Below, piece by piece: positions 9,683 through 19,737 of a stretch of DNA of 64,000 nt (positions within the stretch are counted from its first letter, which is position 1; every line of letters begins with the position of its first letter). The position numbers were made by a program, and so were the translations under genes. This DNA is from Effrenium voratum. Lineage: Eukaryota; Sar; Dinophyceae; Suessiales; Symbiodiniaceae. The notes beneath the pieces were generated by a model, which was not told where the DNA came from, did no database searches, and was given only the letters and a program-made list of their open reading frames with translations. The stretch covers positions 159,001 to 223,000 of the forward strand of contig CAUJNA010003781.1 in assembly GCA_963377175.1 (NCBI GenBank). Reading direction: 5' to 3'.

Positions 9683-9745
9683 CTTCCAAGGCAATCGGTG
9701 CGTCTGCGGCCCATGCACCGTGCTGCCGATCACCGACTGCAGCAT
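9683..9745 (-). CDS. Candidate 63-nt phase-0 exon
   Basis: Acceptor TTCGGCGCCAG|A and a consensus donor CCTTGGAAG|GTGATG bracket exactly 21 codons (MLQSVIGSTVHGPQTHRLPWK is 21 residues: MLQSVIGSTV then HGPQTHRLPWK). The length is a multiple of three. It lies on the CLC strand, upstream of that gene's first membrane helix, so it may encode part of its N-terminal tail. Its phase does not fit directly onto 8452-8508, so another exon would be needed between them. Confidence 0.4.
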
Positions 9746-10103
9746 CTGGCGCCGAAAGCCACAAGCCAAAACACTCGCGGAAGCAAGCCTTCCAAAATAT
9801 GCCCCCCCCCCCTGCAAAAAGTTGTTTATTTTTTCACTTTTTGGGGGTTTAGTGGAAAACCAAATCCTTGATTTCCCAAACACTTAAAGTCTAAAGATCC
9901 GACCCAATAGCAGTCAAGATGCACCACGAGCAAGTACAAAAGAAAAGGTGAAATAAGCTGTTGCCATGGTCATGACCATGTTTGTTTGAAACTGCCCCAA
10001 CCCCCCTTCCACGTGTTGGGCTGAGCAACAGCGCTGGGTTCTCCATGATTACGCTAGAGTTACTGGTTCGCAAACAATAAACAAGGCCTCAGCGTCCGTT
10101 TGT

Positions 10104-10673
10104 TCAGAAAGGTTTGTTCAGATGGAATGGTTTTCTGATACCACTGGTCCGAGTTTGTTCAGTTGGTGTCTCTTCAGCTCCCCTAACGCGGAAGGTGCCC
10201 GAAACACAAAATTCGGGGTGGAGGTCGGGAAGGGAGGGGGGGGGGTCAACTGAGCGGATGAGCTGGCGGATGCCCGCGCAGCTCTTTGCTCCCGAGCTCT
10301 TCTGGGCGCGTCGTTTCTCTTTTTGGAGGGTACTTTTTTGAGCGAAACTTGCGATCGGTGCGAGAGATGCAGGGTCTCTGAGAAATGGAATGACCCCTAA
10401 CCATCCAACTGATGGCTTCGTTTCGATTCGGGGCAAGTAAAGAACACCATCGTCACGATCCCAAATCACGTCCACGTCTTCGATTGCAACGGCGCCAGCT
10501 CCAAGACCGAGACAAACACTTCTCCTACCAAAGGCAGAAACACGCATGCCAGAAGCCTTCCTTCCTGAAATGCTATGGGCTATGGTCCTCCCGGACCGTG
10601 ACGCCTTTTCTGAGCAAAGTCCACCGGCGCCAGTTGGAATGGACGAAACACTTTGGAAACGGGGACAAACCAC
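10104..10673 (-). CDS. Long open frame, unrecognised
   Basis: A minus-strand frame without stops for about 189 codons. The part around VAIEDVDVIWDRDDGVLYL has coding-like composition. A short GC-rich segment near 10260-10330 (GAKSCAGIRQLIRS) could be a separate exon. The frame crosses a G-run near 10235. I recognise no family, and a frame this long is uncommon but not impossible by chance in 64 kb. Confidence 0.28.
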   Translation of the reverse strand: MVCPRFQSVSSIPTGAGGLCSEKASRSGRTIAHSISGRKASGMRVSAFGRRSVCLGLGAGAVAIEDVDVIWDRDDGVLYLPRIETKPSVGWLGVIPFLRDPASLAPIASFAQKSTLQKEKRRAQKSSGAKSCAGIRQLIRSVDPPPSLPDLHPEFCVSGTFRVRGAEETPTEQTRTSGIRKPFHLNKPF

Positions 10674-10795
10674 CTACCAAGCGCTAAACAATTTGTGTCC
10701 ACAGTCGCTGATCAGACCTTGGTAGCCACACCTTGTGCGCATGTTTCTTTTGGAACAACCCACGTCGTTCACCAACAACGCCTGAAGAAATGAGG

Positions 10796-10894
10796 GTAGA
10801 ATAAGGGTACCCTGTTTGCTGTAATCTATTTTAGTAAGGGAACCCTCCCCCAAAAAAAAAGTTGGTAAAAGGGTACTAATTTCTGGGGGACCTA
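10796..10894. mobile_element. MITE family A, left end missing
   Basis: Family A core (GAATAAGGGTACCC, CTATTTTAGTAAGGGAACCC, run of C then A) and intact right end CTGGGGGACCTA. The left terminal repeat is not recognisable. Confidence 0.65.
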
Positions 10895-10953
10895 GTGAGA
10901 CCACCGACCCGTTGCCTTTTTCGGCGCTGTTTGCTGGGCGTCTTGCGCGTTAC

Positions 10954-11018
10954 TTGGCTGGGAAGATCCCGCCCAAAGCCCTGCCTGCGGCCGCCATGTG
11001 AGCGACATGCGCCTTCAC
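10954..11018 (-). CDS. Candidate 65-nt exon
   Basis: A pyrimidine-rich acceptor (GCTCCCCGTTCAG|G) and a GT donor (CAGCCAA|GTAACG) bracket a GC-rich island. One frame reads VKAHVAHMAAAGRALGGIF; another, EGACRSHGGRRQGFGRDL, is also open. No family is recognised. It could belong to the N-terminal part of the CLC gene or to a different gene on the same strand. Confidence 0.35.
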
Positions 11019-11019
11019 C

Positions 11020-11690
11020 TGAACGGGGAGCTGCTTCGGTCTCAGGGCAGAAAAACAAGTGCACAACAAACCCCAGACAGTGTAAACGGGGGCAATAGTC
11101 TAACACAAACACAAGGTGTTAAGCTGGATAGTCTACACCCGAAGTTTTAGGCTCTTCAAGGCAAAATGAACACCTTAACACTTTAGAGGTGCTTGAGGAG
11201 TCTTTTTGTGGCCCCTGAAATGCGGGAATGCGTCCTTCATAAGAATGCAAAAAAAACTGCGCCATTTGCTGAACGACGGGCCCCCTAAGACAAGTCCTGA
11301 GTTTGGAACTCACCAGCTTGATTGCAAGCATCAAATATGATCCCCTGCTTCACGTCAGAGACAGAACCGTCAAAACATGTTTACGTGGCAAAAACGGTCC
11401 TCAGATCTGCTAAAAGCTTAATTTTTAGTGGGGTAAATAAAGAAAATCTCCCACTGAACTAAAAAGCAAAAAGGCTAAGGAACCGGATGGCTGGGAGCCT
11501 TCGATTGTCACTTTGAGAGGCCAGCAGACTGGCGACGGGCTTGTCATTTTCCTAGGCTTGGGCTGCGTGTTTTCCCTTTCGGCAGGCGGCTAAATGGCAC
11601 TTGGTAGCAAAATGCACCAGTTTTTTTCACTGGCGCAGTCAACAGCTTTCAACACCAGAAGCTTTCGCTAAGAATCTGTTTAGGATTTGG
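11020..11690. other. No gene seen
   Basis: Holds a solo arm of the foldback family F (about 11403-11503) and otherwise featureless sequence. No exon-like island with supported borders is visible. Confidence 0.5.
11403..11503. repeat. Foldback family F, solo arm
   Basis: Contains CTGCTAAAAGCTTAATTTTTAGTGGGG, then an AAATCTCCCACTGAACTAAAA segment and the signature GCTAAGGAACCGGATGGCTGGGAGCC. The same arm occurs twice, inverted, in the full element at 31137-31668. Confidence 0.65.
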
Positions 11691-11840
11691 GCTTCTTTGG
11701 GGTGGGTTTACGGTTGGTTTAGGCTGGCTGAAGTTTAGGGTTGGTTTAGTGCTGGTTAAGGGTGGGATTAAGACTAGAGAAGGGTTCGTGGGCTTGCTTA
11801 GGGTATGGTTGGCGTTACATTTGCTGGTTTTGGGACTGTT
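11690..11840. repeat. Degenerate TTTAGGG-like block
   Basis: Imperfect repeats of GGTTTAGGGTTGGTTTAG on the plus strand, resembling plant/dinoflagellate-type telomere units (TTTAGGG) but heavily diverged. Clearly interstitial. Confidence 0.6.
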
Positions 11841-12699
11841 TAGTGGCCAAGCCCAACGCAAAAGCGAAGAAATTGTATGTCCCCTTTTCCCGTGGCGGGG
11901 GTTGTTCTTAGACTACTAGGAAGGGTACCTTCCTTTCCATTCTTTCCAGGAATCCTTCTTTCTGGAGAGCCTTCAACAGCCCGGAAAGAAGGATGAGTTT
12001 TTTCTTTTTAAGAACAATGGTTTAAAAGAATGGGGAATCAACCCCTACTGTAGAACTATCGAAAACTCAGAAAGCATAGGCTGGAAAGGCTCTGACCTTC
12101 TAGATCGGACATGGTTTCCTCTTGGAGGGTATGCCAAATCAATGCCAGAGAGGAAAAGTCAAACGCACCATCCTTCAAGTGCGACTCTTAATCCTGCCCT
12201 TGGTTTACAAATGTGTTGTTTTTGTTTTCCCCGTTTTTTGTTTTTTCCTTTTTTGATTTCAGACTAGGGGACAAGGATTGGACTTCCGACCTCTTGGAAG
12301 AGCCCGCGATCTCACCCGAAGCCAGTGAGGGGTAGGATGATATGCGACTTTTAGCCTTGGTTTCCATTCCTTTGGTCTCCCAAAACAAAAAGAAAAAAGT
12401 GTGACCCCGTAAAAAGAGGTCCGGAACCGTTGCAGCTCGAACCGGTCCGAAAGATTAGAAAAAAGAGCTGGTGTCCACACGATAAAGAGCAAAAAACAGC
12501 GTGATCCTAAAACTCAAAGATCCGGATGTCCACTAAAACACCCAAAGGTAGAAAGCCGGTTTCCTTTCCTCCTTGAATCAGCAACCAATCTTCTACGCAG
12601 CATTTTTTCGGGATTTGTAGCTGTTTATTTTTGCTCTCTTGACTTTGTTGCTTTTGCAGTGGTTTTTGGAAGCTTTGGCTTCCAAACCAACTCTAAACC

Positions 12700-13090
12700 C
12701 CTACCCTGTGCAAAGCCCGATTCCCAAACCTAACCCACCCCAAACCTGCCCAGAACAACCATAATCACTCCTTGAGCCAACCCTAAACCTGCCCTACATC
12801 CACTGCAAGAACTAGCCCCTCACCCTGAACCAACCCACCCTAAGCCCAACCCTAAGCCCAACCCTAAGCCCAACCCTAAGCCCAACCCTAAGCCCAACCC
12901 TAAACCAACCCTAAACAAATCCCAAAACCCTAAACCACAACCTAAATCCCAGAACGCCCAGCCTAAATCAAAACTAAACCAGTCCAACCCAAATTTAGCC
13001 CTAAGCAAGCCCCCTAAACTCACCTTAAACGGGTTGCTTGGGGATTGTTTTCGGGTTTGCTTCGGGTTGGTTTAGTGTTTGCTTAGGGTT
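12700..13090. repeat. Degenerate CCCTAA-like block with CCCTAAGCCCAA array
   Basis: Diverged CCCTAAACC/AACCTA repeats on the plus strand. Within it, 12831-12905 is a clean array of the 12-bp unit CCCTAAGCCCAA in about six copies. The orientation is opposite to the block at 11690-11840. Confidence 0.7.
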
Positions 13091-13142
13091 TGTTCAGGTT
13101 TGGCTTAGGATACGAGGCAACAAAACAGAAACAACCCCCAAG

Positions 13143-13611
13143 CAGTCTTTGGACTGCAATCTGCAGGCCAGCTTGAAACTGCTTGCTGCTGCATCCTGGC
13201 ACAGAGTTGGATTTTTGGCCAACACTTTTGATGTCTAGCTCGCGAGGCTCGCGCCCCTTGCAGCACGAGACTAGGGCGATGTCCACGCGAGCCAGAGCTC
13301 CAGCATCTCGAGCGCTTGCAAGTTTCTTTGGCTGAGGTGGGTCGCACCATGAGCTCAGCGTGACTCGCGCGAAATCGTGCGCGAGCAAGCCCCGGAGCCA
13401 CCATAGACAGGTAGATGCAAAGCTGCGGGGTGGACTGTCCCAGCTTCGGCGGAGGCAGGTCGCAGTTTCCAAAAGGGCCAGGCGGCTGTAAGAATCTTGC
13501 CTTGCTTGTCACGAGCTAGAAATCAAAAGTGCTGGCCGAAAATCCAACTCTGTGCCAGGGTGCAGCAGCAAGCAGTTTCAAGCTGGTCTGCAGATCGCAG
13601 TCCAAAGACTG
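13143..13611. mobile_element. 469-bp element with about 100-bp terminal inverted repeats
   Basis: The left arm (13143-13245, starting CAGTCTTTGGACTGCAATCT) is the reverse complement of the right arm (13507-13611, ending GCGATCGCAG-like then TCCAAAGACTG) with a few mismatches. Both arms contain AAACTGCTTGCTGCTGCA and TTGGATTTT. About 260 bp of GC-rich sequence between them has two open minus-strand frames (for example LAHDFARVTLSSW). No clear target duplication was found. It is either a nonautonomous DNA transposon or a captured-gene element. Confidence 0.75.
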
Positions 13612-13788
13612 ACATTTTCATGGCGTGACAGAATCGTTGCCAAATGGTCACAAACTAAAAACAAGGCTGGGTTGCTGAAGAGACTCAGCGTGAAAAGGAC
13701 TCTGCTGCCCCGGCCAGATTTCAGCCAGGGCTCGGGTTATGCTGCGTTCATGCCGCTTGTCATTGAAGCCCACATAAACCTATCCTAA
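13612..13788 (+). CDS. Weak coding-like frame next to the inverted-repeat element
   Basis: The plus-strand frame RDRIVAKWSQTKNKAGLLKR continues for about 55 codons to a stop inside the adjacent CCCTAA-like block. Composition is coding-like, with no recognised family. Confidence 0.2.
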   Translation, partial: TFSWRDRIVAKWSQTKNKAGLLKRLSVKRTLLPRPDFSQGSGYAAFMPLVIEAHINLS

Positions 13789-14510
13789 AGCAACCCTAAA
13801 GCAACCCTAACAAATACTAAAGCAAACCCTAAACCCAACCCTATCAGTCGGATTGTCGCCTTGCGTGGTAAACTGACCGAAGGATGGTGTTGGACCTGTG
13901 AGCATTGGACAAGCTCGAGCCAGAGGCGTTGTTTTTTTGCGCTGGTGTTTCATGTCTATCTGTGGGTTTTGTTCTGAAAGCAAACGGCCACGACTTGTAG
14001 ATGTGATTTTTGCTGACACCGGAAGCCGAGTTTTTTTCCCGGTCATCGGTTGGACAGTCGGTCGGTAGATGGGTGTTTTGGGCTTTCGCGGATTTTTGCG
14101 TTCTTATGGCTTTCCACATCTTGCAACCCTGAGTAGCATCACTGCCAGGATAGTGTTTGTAACCCACCTTACGCCACACCACAAGTCAGCTTTGAACCGC
14201 CTGATGTCAACCCTGAACAAAGCCTTATAACAACCCCAAACCACACCGAAACCACACCGAAACCAAGTCTAAGCCTACTCTGAACCACCCCTAAGCTGGC
14301 CAAATACAACCAAGCCCCAACCCCAAACCGCCAAACCGCCAAACCAACCATGGTTTAACTCCCAACCTGAACCAGCCCTAAACCAACCACCTTCCCAAGC
14401 CTGCTGCACACCAGCTAAACAAATCCGAAGCAAACCCCACACCAACCTTGAACTAACCCGCAGGCAATCCTAAACCATCCCTGAAGCCGCCGTAAACCAA
14501 AGCGGCCCTG
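13775..14510. repeat. CCCTAAA-like blocks flanking a non-repeat island
   Basis: Degenerate AACCCTAAAGCAACCCTAA at 13775-13850 and a longer diverged AACCACACCGAAACCA/CCCTAAAC block at 14190-14510. The 340 bp between them is unrelated sequence. Confidence 0.55.
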
Positions 14511-14653
14511 AGGAAACAACAATCACGAGTTCCTCCCTCCCAAAGGGACCAAAATGGGTGTGAATCTTGATAAGGGATCTGGTGGACACCATTCAGATGG
14601 GGATTTCTGTCCACCACTTTGGAGCCGGTTCCTGACTATGCATGGCCAAATGA

Positions 14654-15004
14654 ATGACTGGACATGACCAAACCTATGGAACCTTTTTGTGCCTCAGCCC
14701 TCAGCCCGCTGCCAGACCCCAAAAGGCGAGCCTTTGGGGGCCTTACAAATTGACTGAGAAGCTGAAAGGTCATCTCAGGACTCAAGTTGATCCAGGGTTT
14801 CTAGGTCTCCAGCTGAAAGTTCGGAAGCTTTCGACATGGCAAACACCAACCAGACATGAAGGCACGGCCTGGGAAGGCGCGGTGTGGCAACACCTTTCCG
14901 ACCCCCCACTTCAAGAGCGCCAGGGGATTTCCCAAGGTCACTTCAACCTTCTCTTCACCTCGTTCTCTTCAGAAACCAAGGGGTTTTGGAGAGAGAGAGA
15001 ATGA
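14654..15004 (+). CDS. Open frame, probably chance
   Basis: An ATG-initiated frame of 116 codons ending in a GAGAGA tract. Composition is unremarkable and no family is recognised. Listed only because nothing else occupies this stretch. Confidence 0.12.
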   Translation: MTGHDQTYGTFLCLSPQPAARPQKASLWGPYKLTEKLKGHLRTQVDPGFLGLQLKVRKLSTWQTPTRHEGTAWEGAVWQHLSDPPLQERQGISQGHFNLLFTSFSSETKGFWRERE

Positions 15005-15045
15005 GAGAATGTGACCCAACACTTAAACAAGCCCAGCTCCTGGGC

Positions 15046-15154
15046 TAGGTCCTCCAGTAGAGGGGTTAAAATAAGGGTACCAACTTTTTCCTGTAGTCTG
15101 TTTTAGTGGGGGGACCCCCAAAAAAGGGGTTAGAAAGGGCACTACTGGGGGACC
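15046..15154. mobile_element. MITE family A copy
   Basis: Starts TAGGTCCTCCAGTAG and ends CTACTGGGGGACC. The right end has lost the final CTA. The core matches other family members. Confidence 0.75.
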
Positions 15155-15289
15155 GCCCAGGGCCTCTTGCCCGGGCCCCCTCCTCCCAAGATCGATTTAA
15201 GGCCTCAGTGAGCCCATGACCATGGCAAGCGAGGAAGCTGGCTCTGTCTCCTGTTTTTTGTTCTTCCACGGCTGAAAACACCCGTTTTC

Positions 15290-15389
15290 ATGTGGGTGTG
15301 GGTCAGCCACAATGGAACCCTGGTAAATGGAACGAACCAAAGACTAAGACCTGCGCAACCCTAGCTCTTTAATTTTGAGCCACACCCAT
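15290..15389. mobile_element. MITE family D copy
   Basis: About 100 bp ending TTTTGAGCCACACCCAT. The left end ATGTGGGTGTGGGTC is its imperfect inverse. The core CAATGGAACCCTGGTAAATGG and AAGACCTGCGCAACCC is shared with copies at 17165, 19178, 48099 and 51461. Confidence 0.7.
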
Positions 15390-15434
15390 GTAGACCATGG
15401 GGAGTCATTCTAACCACCATTGCCGCATATTTAG

Positions 15435-15758
15435 GAGCTCTCATCATCTTTTCTTGCTGCAAACCCCAAGGCTGAAGCTGCAGTTCGCTCTCAAGCTCTG
15501 TCTTCACTCAAAACCGTCAAGGAGTTCGTCCCAACTGGTATGTCAGCGGAAGAAAAAGCAAATCTTCAACCCCACCACGTTGTTGCAATAGGCGTTCGGG
15601 AGGATCGGGGTCGAGCTTTTTATACCCGCCTTGAGCAGAGCCAAAGAAACAAACAACTCAAATACCTACCGCCGCCTCCCGATGTCTCAAACGGCTGCAG
15701 TTGCCCGGCCGGCCGCCCGCTCGTCAGCTCAGGGCCCAACTCACAGGATGCGGGTTAA
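15435..15758 (+). CDS. Plus-strand open frame, unrecognised
   Basis: A frame open for about 107 codons from a possible acceptor (ATATTTAG|G, or CAAACCCCAAG|G) to TAA. The first part (NPKAEAAVRSQALSSLKTV, MSAEEKANLQPHHVVAIG) has helical, coding-like composition. An internal ATG at 15540 gives 72 codons. A second overlapping frame further on contains RVKICGLT, which I regard as chance. No family is recognised. Confidence 0.32.
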   Translation, partial: ELSSSFLAANPKAEAAVRSQALSSLKTVKEFVPTGMSAEEKANLQPHHVVAIGVREDRGRAFYTRLEQSQRNKQLKYLPPPPDVSNGCSCPAGRPLVSSGPNSQDAG

Positions 15759-16397
15759 AATCTGTGGACTCACCCCTGTAGAATATGAAACGAATACTCA
15801 AAGAGTATCAAAAAAAGAACCAACCGGGAGAAAACTTGTGAAATCCACAGAAAGCGCATCCAAACCGTTTTCTACATGGAGCTCTTCTTGCTGGCTGCAA
15901 GGAAGCTATAAGGGATCGTTTTTTTCTCGGGATTCCCGGAGAAGTTTCCTGAGAACCAGGTAGAGTCGGACAGTTGGGCCCGTCAACAATAAAAGAAGCA
16001 CCGCCGGAACTGCGGGACCTTCGGTTCTGTCGATCTCGGAACCTCGCAACATGGTCAGTCCAAAGATCTAACTATGCAAGGGGGGGTGGCTCAAACTACA
16101 GGAACGACCCCCAAAAAGGCTACGTTGTGGCTTCCCTCACAGACAGGTTCCTGGCTGATATACGACCATGTAAAAAGGGGCTCCCCCACCACAAGAGACA
16201 AACCCAGGCGGGTTTATTGTGCTTCTAGAACAAACCGTCCCCGTAGTTTTTTTTAAATGTGGGGAAACGTGTGTTCGACTCGATGAGTCGACCCCTGCTT
16301 TGTATGTCACGTTTTTGTTCCTTGGCGCAGTGCCACATATGAAACTGGACAAACCTCTCTGGGTGGTCATTGAATGTCCTTTTGGGACAGGACCCAT

Positions 16398-16600
16398 TTA
16401 GGCAGCTCCATCATGATTTGGAGAGTAATTCTCCAGGCTGATCCGAAACATTATCTTCGTGGCATTCAAGCCCCGTTGCCCGAGAGTGGACACGAGCAAG
16501 ACCAGAATGGCATGGTAAAGAATCAAAAGGGCAAATATCTGCACCCCAACCTTCATCCAACCAGGCGTCGTGCTCACCCAACCAGCTTTGGCCCCTTTCC
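16398..16600 (-). CDS. Open frame with a strong membrane helix
   Basis: A minus-strand frame of about 67 codons containing the hydrophobic stretch IFALLILYHAILVLLVSTLG, a clear single membrane span. It is preceded by WMKVGVQ and followed by a polar tail to TAA. Possible phase-0 acceptors (ATGAAG|G, GGTGCAG|A) and a GT donor (TTGCTC|GTGTCC) lie inside it. It is on the CLC strand about 8 kb upstream of that gene's first helix. Whether it belongs to the same protein is unknown. Confidence 0.45.
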
Positions 16601-16775
16601 GTGATACTGTTTTGTTGCCTAAGAAATCAACTCTGACAAAAAAAGGCAGCTTTACACACCCACGTGAGCCTCACAAATATCACTGCCCCAAGACTCTTTT
16701 GGTCGCATCCCCAACGGGGTAAAGGTCTTGAAACAGTTTCGCAGCGAGCCAGCGACATCCCGCATGCCGACATGC

Positions 16776-16808
16776 CTCAGCCTTTGAGGCGCGCAATGTG
16801 CTCTCCAC
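16776..16808 (-). CDS. 33-nt phase-0 micro-exon candidate
   Basis: Acceptor GGGACGCAG|G and a GC donor (GCTGAG|GCATGT) bracket exactly 11 codons, VESTLRASKAE, a charged helical peptide. Length, phase and donor type match the micro-exons at 29607, 30811, 32476 and 44596. The open frame can continue past the GC donor, so this border is an inference. Confidence 0.45.
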
Positions 16809-16953
16809 CTGCGTCCCACCCGCCACCCGCCACCCATGGGGGCGGAGCAACGACTGCAAAAAAGCAAAGACTGCGGGATGAAAGGCAAAAAGGGAAAGCA
16901 AACCTGCTGGCTTTGCGTGCCAGGACAATAAAAGCACGTGCACCACTGGTCAT

Positions 16954-17164
16954 TTGGTAACAAAGAACGATCTCTTTTGGGGGGCGGGTCTGAGGAAAAC
17001 GAAGACCATCCATCACCGTGCGGCTTCCTCTTTTTGGATGCTGACCTGGCTTTTCAAGGGCGGGGTTGGCGCTTGCTCCGTTCTAGCTCATAACGCATCC
17101 CCAAAGGAACTGGGAATGGGCTGCTGGGAAGCACATTTCGGAATCAGGGTTCCATTTGTTGATT
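16954..17164 (+). CDS. Weak plus-strand open frame
   Basis: An open frame with FWMLTWLFKGGVGACSVLA continues into the MITE at 17165. There are no recognised family or splice borders. Confidence 0.15.
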
Positions 17165-17267
17165 TGGCTGTGGCTCAAAAAACCGGTACCAAAATGGAAC
17201 CCTGGTAAGTGGAAACATGGACCAACACCTGCGTAACCCCTCCTGTTTAATGTTGAGCCACACCCAT
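17165..17267. mobile_element. MITE family D, complete copy
   Basis: Left end TTGGCTGTGGCTCAAAA, right end TTGAGCCACACCCAT (inverted). The core AAAATGGAACCCTGGTAAGTGG and CACCTGCGTAACCCC is nearly identical to the copy at 51461-51564. Confidence 0.75.
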
Positions 17268-17365
17268 TTCCTTACGGTAGACTTCAACCCAGGGGTGGTT
17301 GATGTCCCCAAAAGAGAACGAAACCCCTCAGTCATCGGGGTAAAAACGAATGCAACCCTGTTCAG

Positions 17366-17478
17366 TGTCCTCAGATCCCCCGCTAAAAGTAAAAAACATA
17401 CTTTTAGGGTTTAAATGGAAATCCAACCACTAAACACCAAAAGCTGAAAAGCTAAGGAACCGGACGGCTGGGAGCCAC
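17366..17478. repeat. Foldback family F, solo arm
   Basis: From GATCCCCCGCTAAAAGT to AGCTAAGGAACCGGACGGCT and GGGAGCCACC; matches the left arm of 31137-31668 closely. Confidence 0.7.
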
Positions 17479-17699
17479 CAAGTTCCGAGCTCCCTGGGCA
17501 AACAATTCCGGTGTGGCCAGTGTGATAGTAGCTGTTGAAAATTCTGGGTGCAAGCCATGCCAATGGTCGGGGAGACCGGGTTTCTTAGGTTGACTTGGGT
17601 GTCGCGCCTTTTTTGAGGATACCCTTTAAGGTTATTGTCGCTTTGAAGGACAACCAGACGGAAAACCGTCGCCATTCTGGGGGCGTCCCCGATTTTTGA

Positions 17700-17870
17700 T
17701 TGAGATACAACCACATAGACTTCGAATCGCGCTTTCGCATCTCAATTGCCACTCCTTCTTTTGCTTTGAGCTTTCCGCACTCTTTGCCGGGTGCTTTGCC
17801 CTCCCCCAGAAGACTCTGCCAGGCGGCGACCCAGACGCTGACCCCTTGGAACCAGACGCGTCGTTGGACA
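17700..17870 (-). CDS. Ambiguous GC-rich coding island
   Basis: The minus frame VSVWVAAWQSLLGEGKAPG followed by a lysine-rich KLKAKEGVAIEMRKRDSK stretch looks like an exon in the coiled-coil series. The plus strand also has an attractive frame (LPGGDPDADPLEPDASLD) after a strong acceptor (GCCCTCCCCCAG|A at 17806). I favour minus because neighbouring islands are minus, but this is not settled. Confidence 0.3.
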
Positions 17871-18299
17871 CAACTCGCCGGGCGAAACCGCTCCGGGCGA
17901 TTTGTCGTGAACTGCACGCCGTTCAACACAAATCAGAGGGCGAAAAACTCGTGAAGCTCAACCACCCTTTCCAACATTTAGACTAACGGGAACCCAGGAT
18001 TAGTGAGTCCCTGATTGATTCATAGCAAGGCTTCTCAAGAAGGAGTCGACATCAAAGGACCGGGGCGGCGGAGAGCCGTGTGATCAACAAAAACCGCGAT
18101 GGCTTCCTATGTCTGATTTGCAACCGATGGTCCTCGACATGTCAACCTTCTGGGCTCCCACGAACCATCGCAAACCAATCAGTTCAGTTCAGATTCGGCG
18201 GAGAAAAAACAAAAAAACAAAAACGAATGTGTGAAGTGTGAATCGAGTCTGCTCAAAGTACAATAGTTCAATACTTCAGGAATTTCTGTATACCATGCC

Positions 18300-18368
18300 T
18301 CAAGCGGTCGTTGTATCCTCATTTGTCCAGAGGAATCTCTCGATCTGCTCGACCTCAACGTCAGACAT
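18300..18368 (-). CDS. Candidate first coding exon
   Basis: An ATG in a strong context (AAAACCGCCATGTCTGACG) opens the acidic peptide MSDVEVEQIERFLWTNED. The frame reaches TGA after 22 codons, but a GC donor just before it (ACGACC|GCTTGA, phase 0) would let it continue. The same frame is also open upstream (GELAEVWGSTKT), so it could be an internal exon. It could start the CLC transcript or end the coiled-coil series. Confidence 0.38.
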   Translation of the reverse strand: MSDVEVEQIERFLWTNEDTTTA

Positions 18369-18943
18369 GGCGGTTTTTGTTGACCCCCAGACCTCGGCAA
18401 GCTCACCAGAACTCGCGGGCCAAGGGGTTGAACTTGAGCCCAGGGACACTCGTTGTTTTCCCTCGTTTGGTGGCTTGCAGGTGCCGGGGCTGGTGTCCCC
18501 CAAACCACCAATCCAAACCACTAATTGGTGGGAAGCTGAGGTTCGGCCCAATCAGCGCACTGGGTGGACTTTTTGCTCCTCTCAGAAACAAGGACGCGCA
18601 ACCACTGTGTCATCTGTTTGGGGTTCGAAGCGCTGAACGACGCGGCCAATTTAGGAACACCACTACACAAGGGGCTCGTTTCGCAGCCAACGGTAAGAAT
18701 TCAGGATCCCAGAATAAAAGCCATCAAGCAAATCACAAACACAAAGGTCCAAAACACCAACGAACAGTAAAAAAAACAAAAACGTGATCACAATCAACAA
18801 GCATTTGTGTTTTTAATCAAACACCTGGCTCAACCCAAAACACACACAAAAAGAAACGAACACCTGATCAACAGCACAGGCCTCCCCTTTCTCGCCTTGG
18901 GCGATCCGACCATTTTTCTCTCCGATCCGAGCCGAACTCCGAC

Positions 18944-19014
18944 CCCGAAATGCAAATCTCGCGCCGAAAGGCCTCCGTGAGGTTGGCTTTGGTGCGCTCG
19001 GCCTCCGCCACCAC
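18944..19014 (-). CDS. Coiled-coil micro-exon candidate
   Basis: Acceptor GTTCGACAG|G and GT donor (ATTTCGGG|GTCGGA) bracket 71 nt encoding VVAEAERTKANLTEAFRREI, a classic charged amphipathic helix. It is GC-rich against an A/C-rich low-complexity background. It starts in phase 0. Confidence 0.55.
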
Positions 19015-19177
19015 CTGTCGAACCCCCCCCAAAATAAAAAGAAAAACAAGAGACCCCCCGAAGCAAAAAACAAAAAACGGAGAGGAGGACGGGTAGCGGC
19101 GAGGGGGGGGTTTCTCACTTCCGCGACGGCTAAATTTTGACTCACTCCAAACATGGTCTGTTGATTTTAAGTTAAAA

Positions 19178-19276
19178 TTGGGTGTGGCTCAAAGGAGCCC
19201 AAAGTGGAAGTCTGGCAAATGAACAAGTAGACCAAAACCTGCGGTCCCTTGGCTTTTGAATCTTGAGCCACACCCA
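19178..19276. mobile_element. MITE family D copy
   Basis: Left ATTGGGTGTGGCTCAAA and right TTGAGCCACACCCAGAT, with the family D core (CCTGCGGTCCC). Confidence 0.65.
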
Positions 19277-19737
19277 GATGGCAAACCATGCAACACTGTC
19301 TGTTTATGAATGTTCAGGAACCGGAAAAGTGAGAGATATCATTCGTCGGCATGTGAGGGGGAATCGGAGAAAAGAAAAAAAGGAGAAAAAAAAAGTGAGT
19401 TGGTTGGGTTGCTGAGTTACTGTACTTTGTAGATGTTCTGAGTGCAAATCGAGGGACGCCGCGCAAGGATTCATGGAAAAAATGGTAGTTGGAGTCAGCT
19501 TCCCATTTGCGGGGTTGGTTTGAAGCGAAACCATGTCACTGGCGGACTTCTCCGGTGGACCGCGCTAATCAAATGTGCTTTGGTTTTTCATGTCCGGCCT
19601 AGCCTGAGCTTGATGCCATCCTAGACCAGCAACTGTTCTAGGTTTTTTAGTAGGGATTGCCACAAAGCCCACCCCCCCCGCCTGTTTTTGTGCTTAGGTT
19701 CACCTCCCGAACCTCCATTTGCGGACGAAAAAGGCGA

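Noticed and set aside
15745..15800. RVKICGLT, similar to the start of phosphoribosylanthranilate isomerase
   Set aside because: Only eight residues, not followed by other motifs of that enzyme, and not at the start of the frame.
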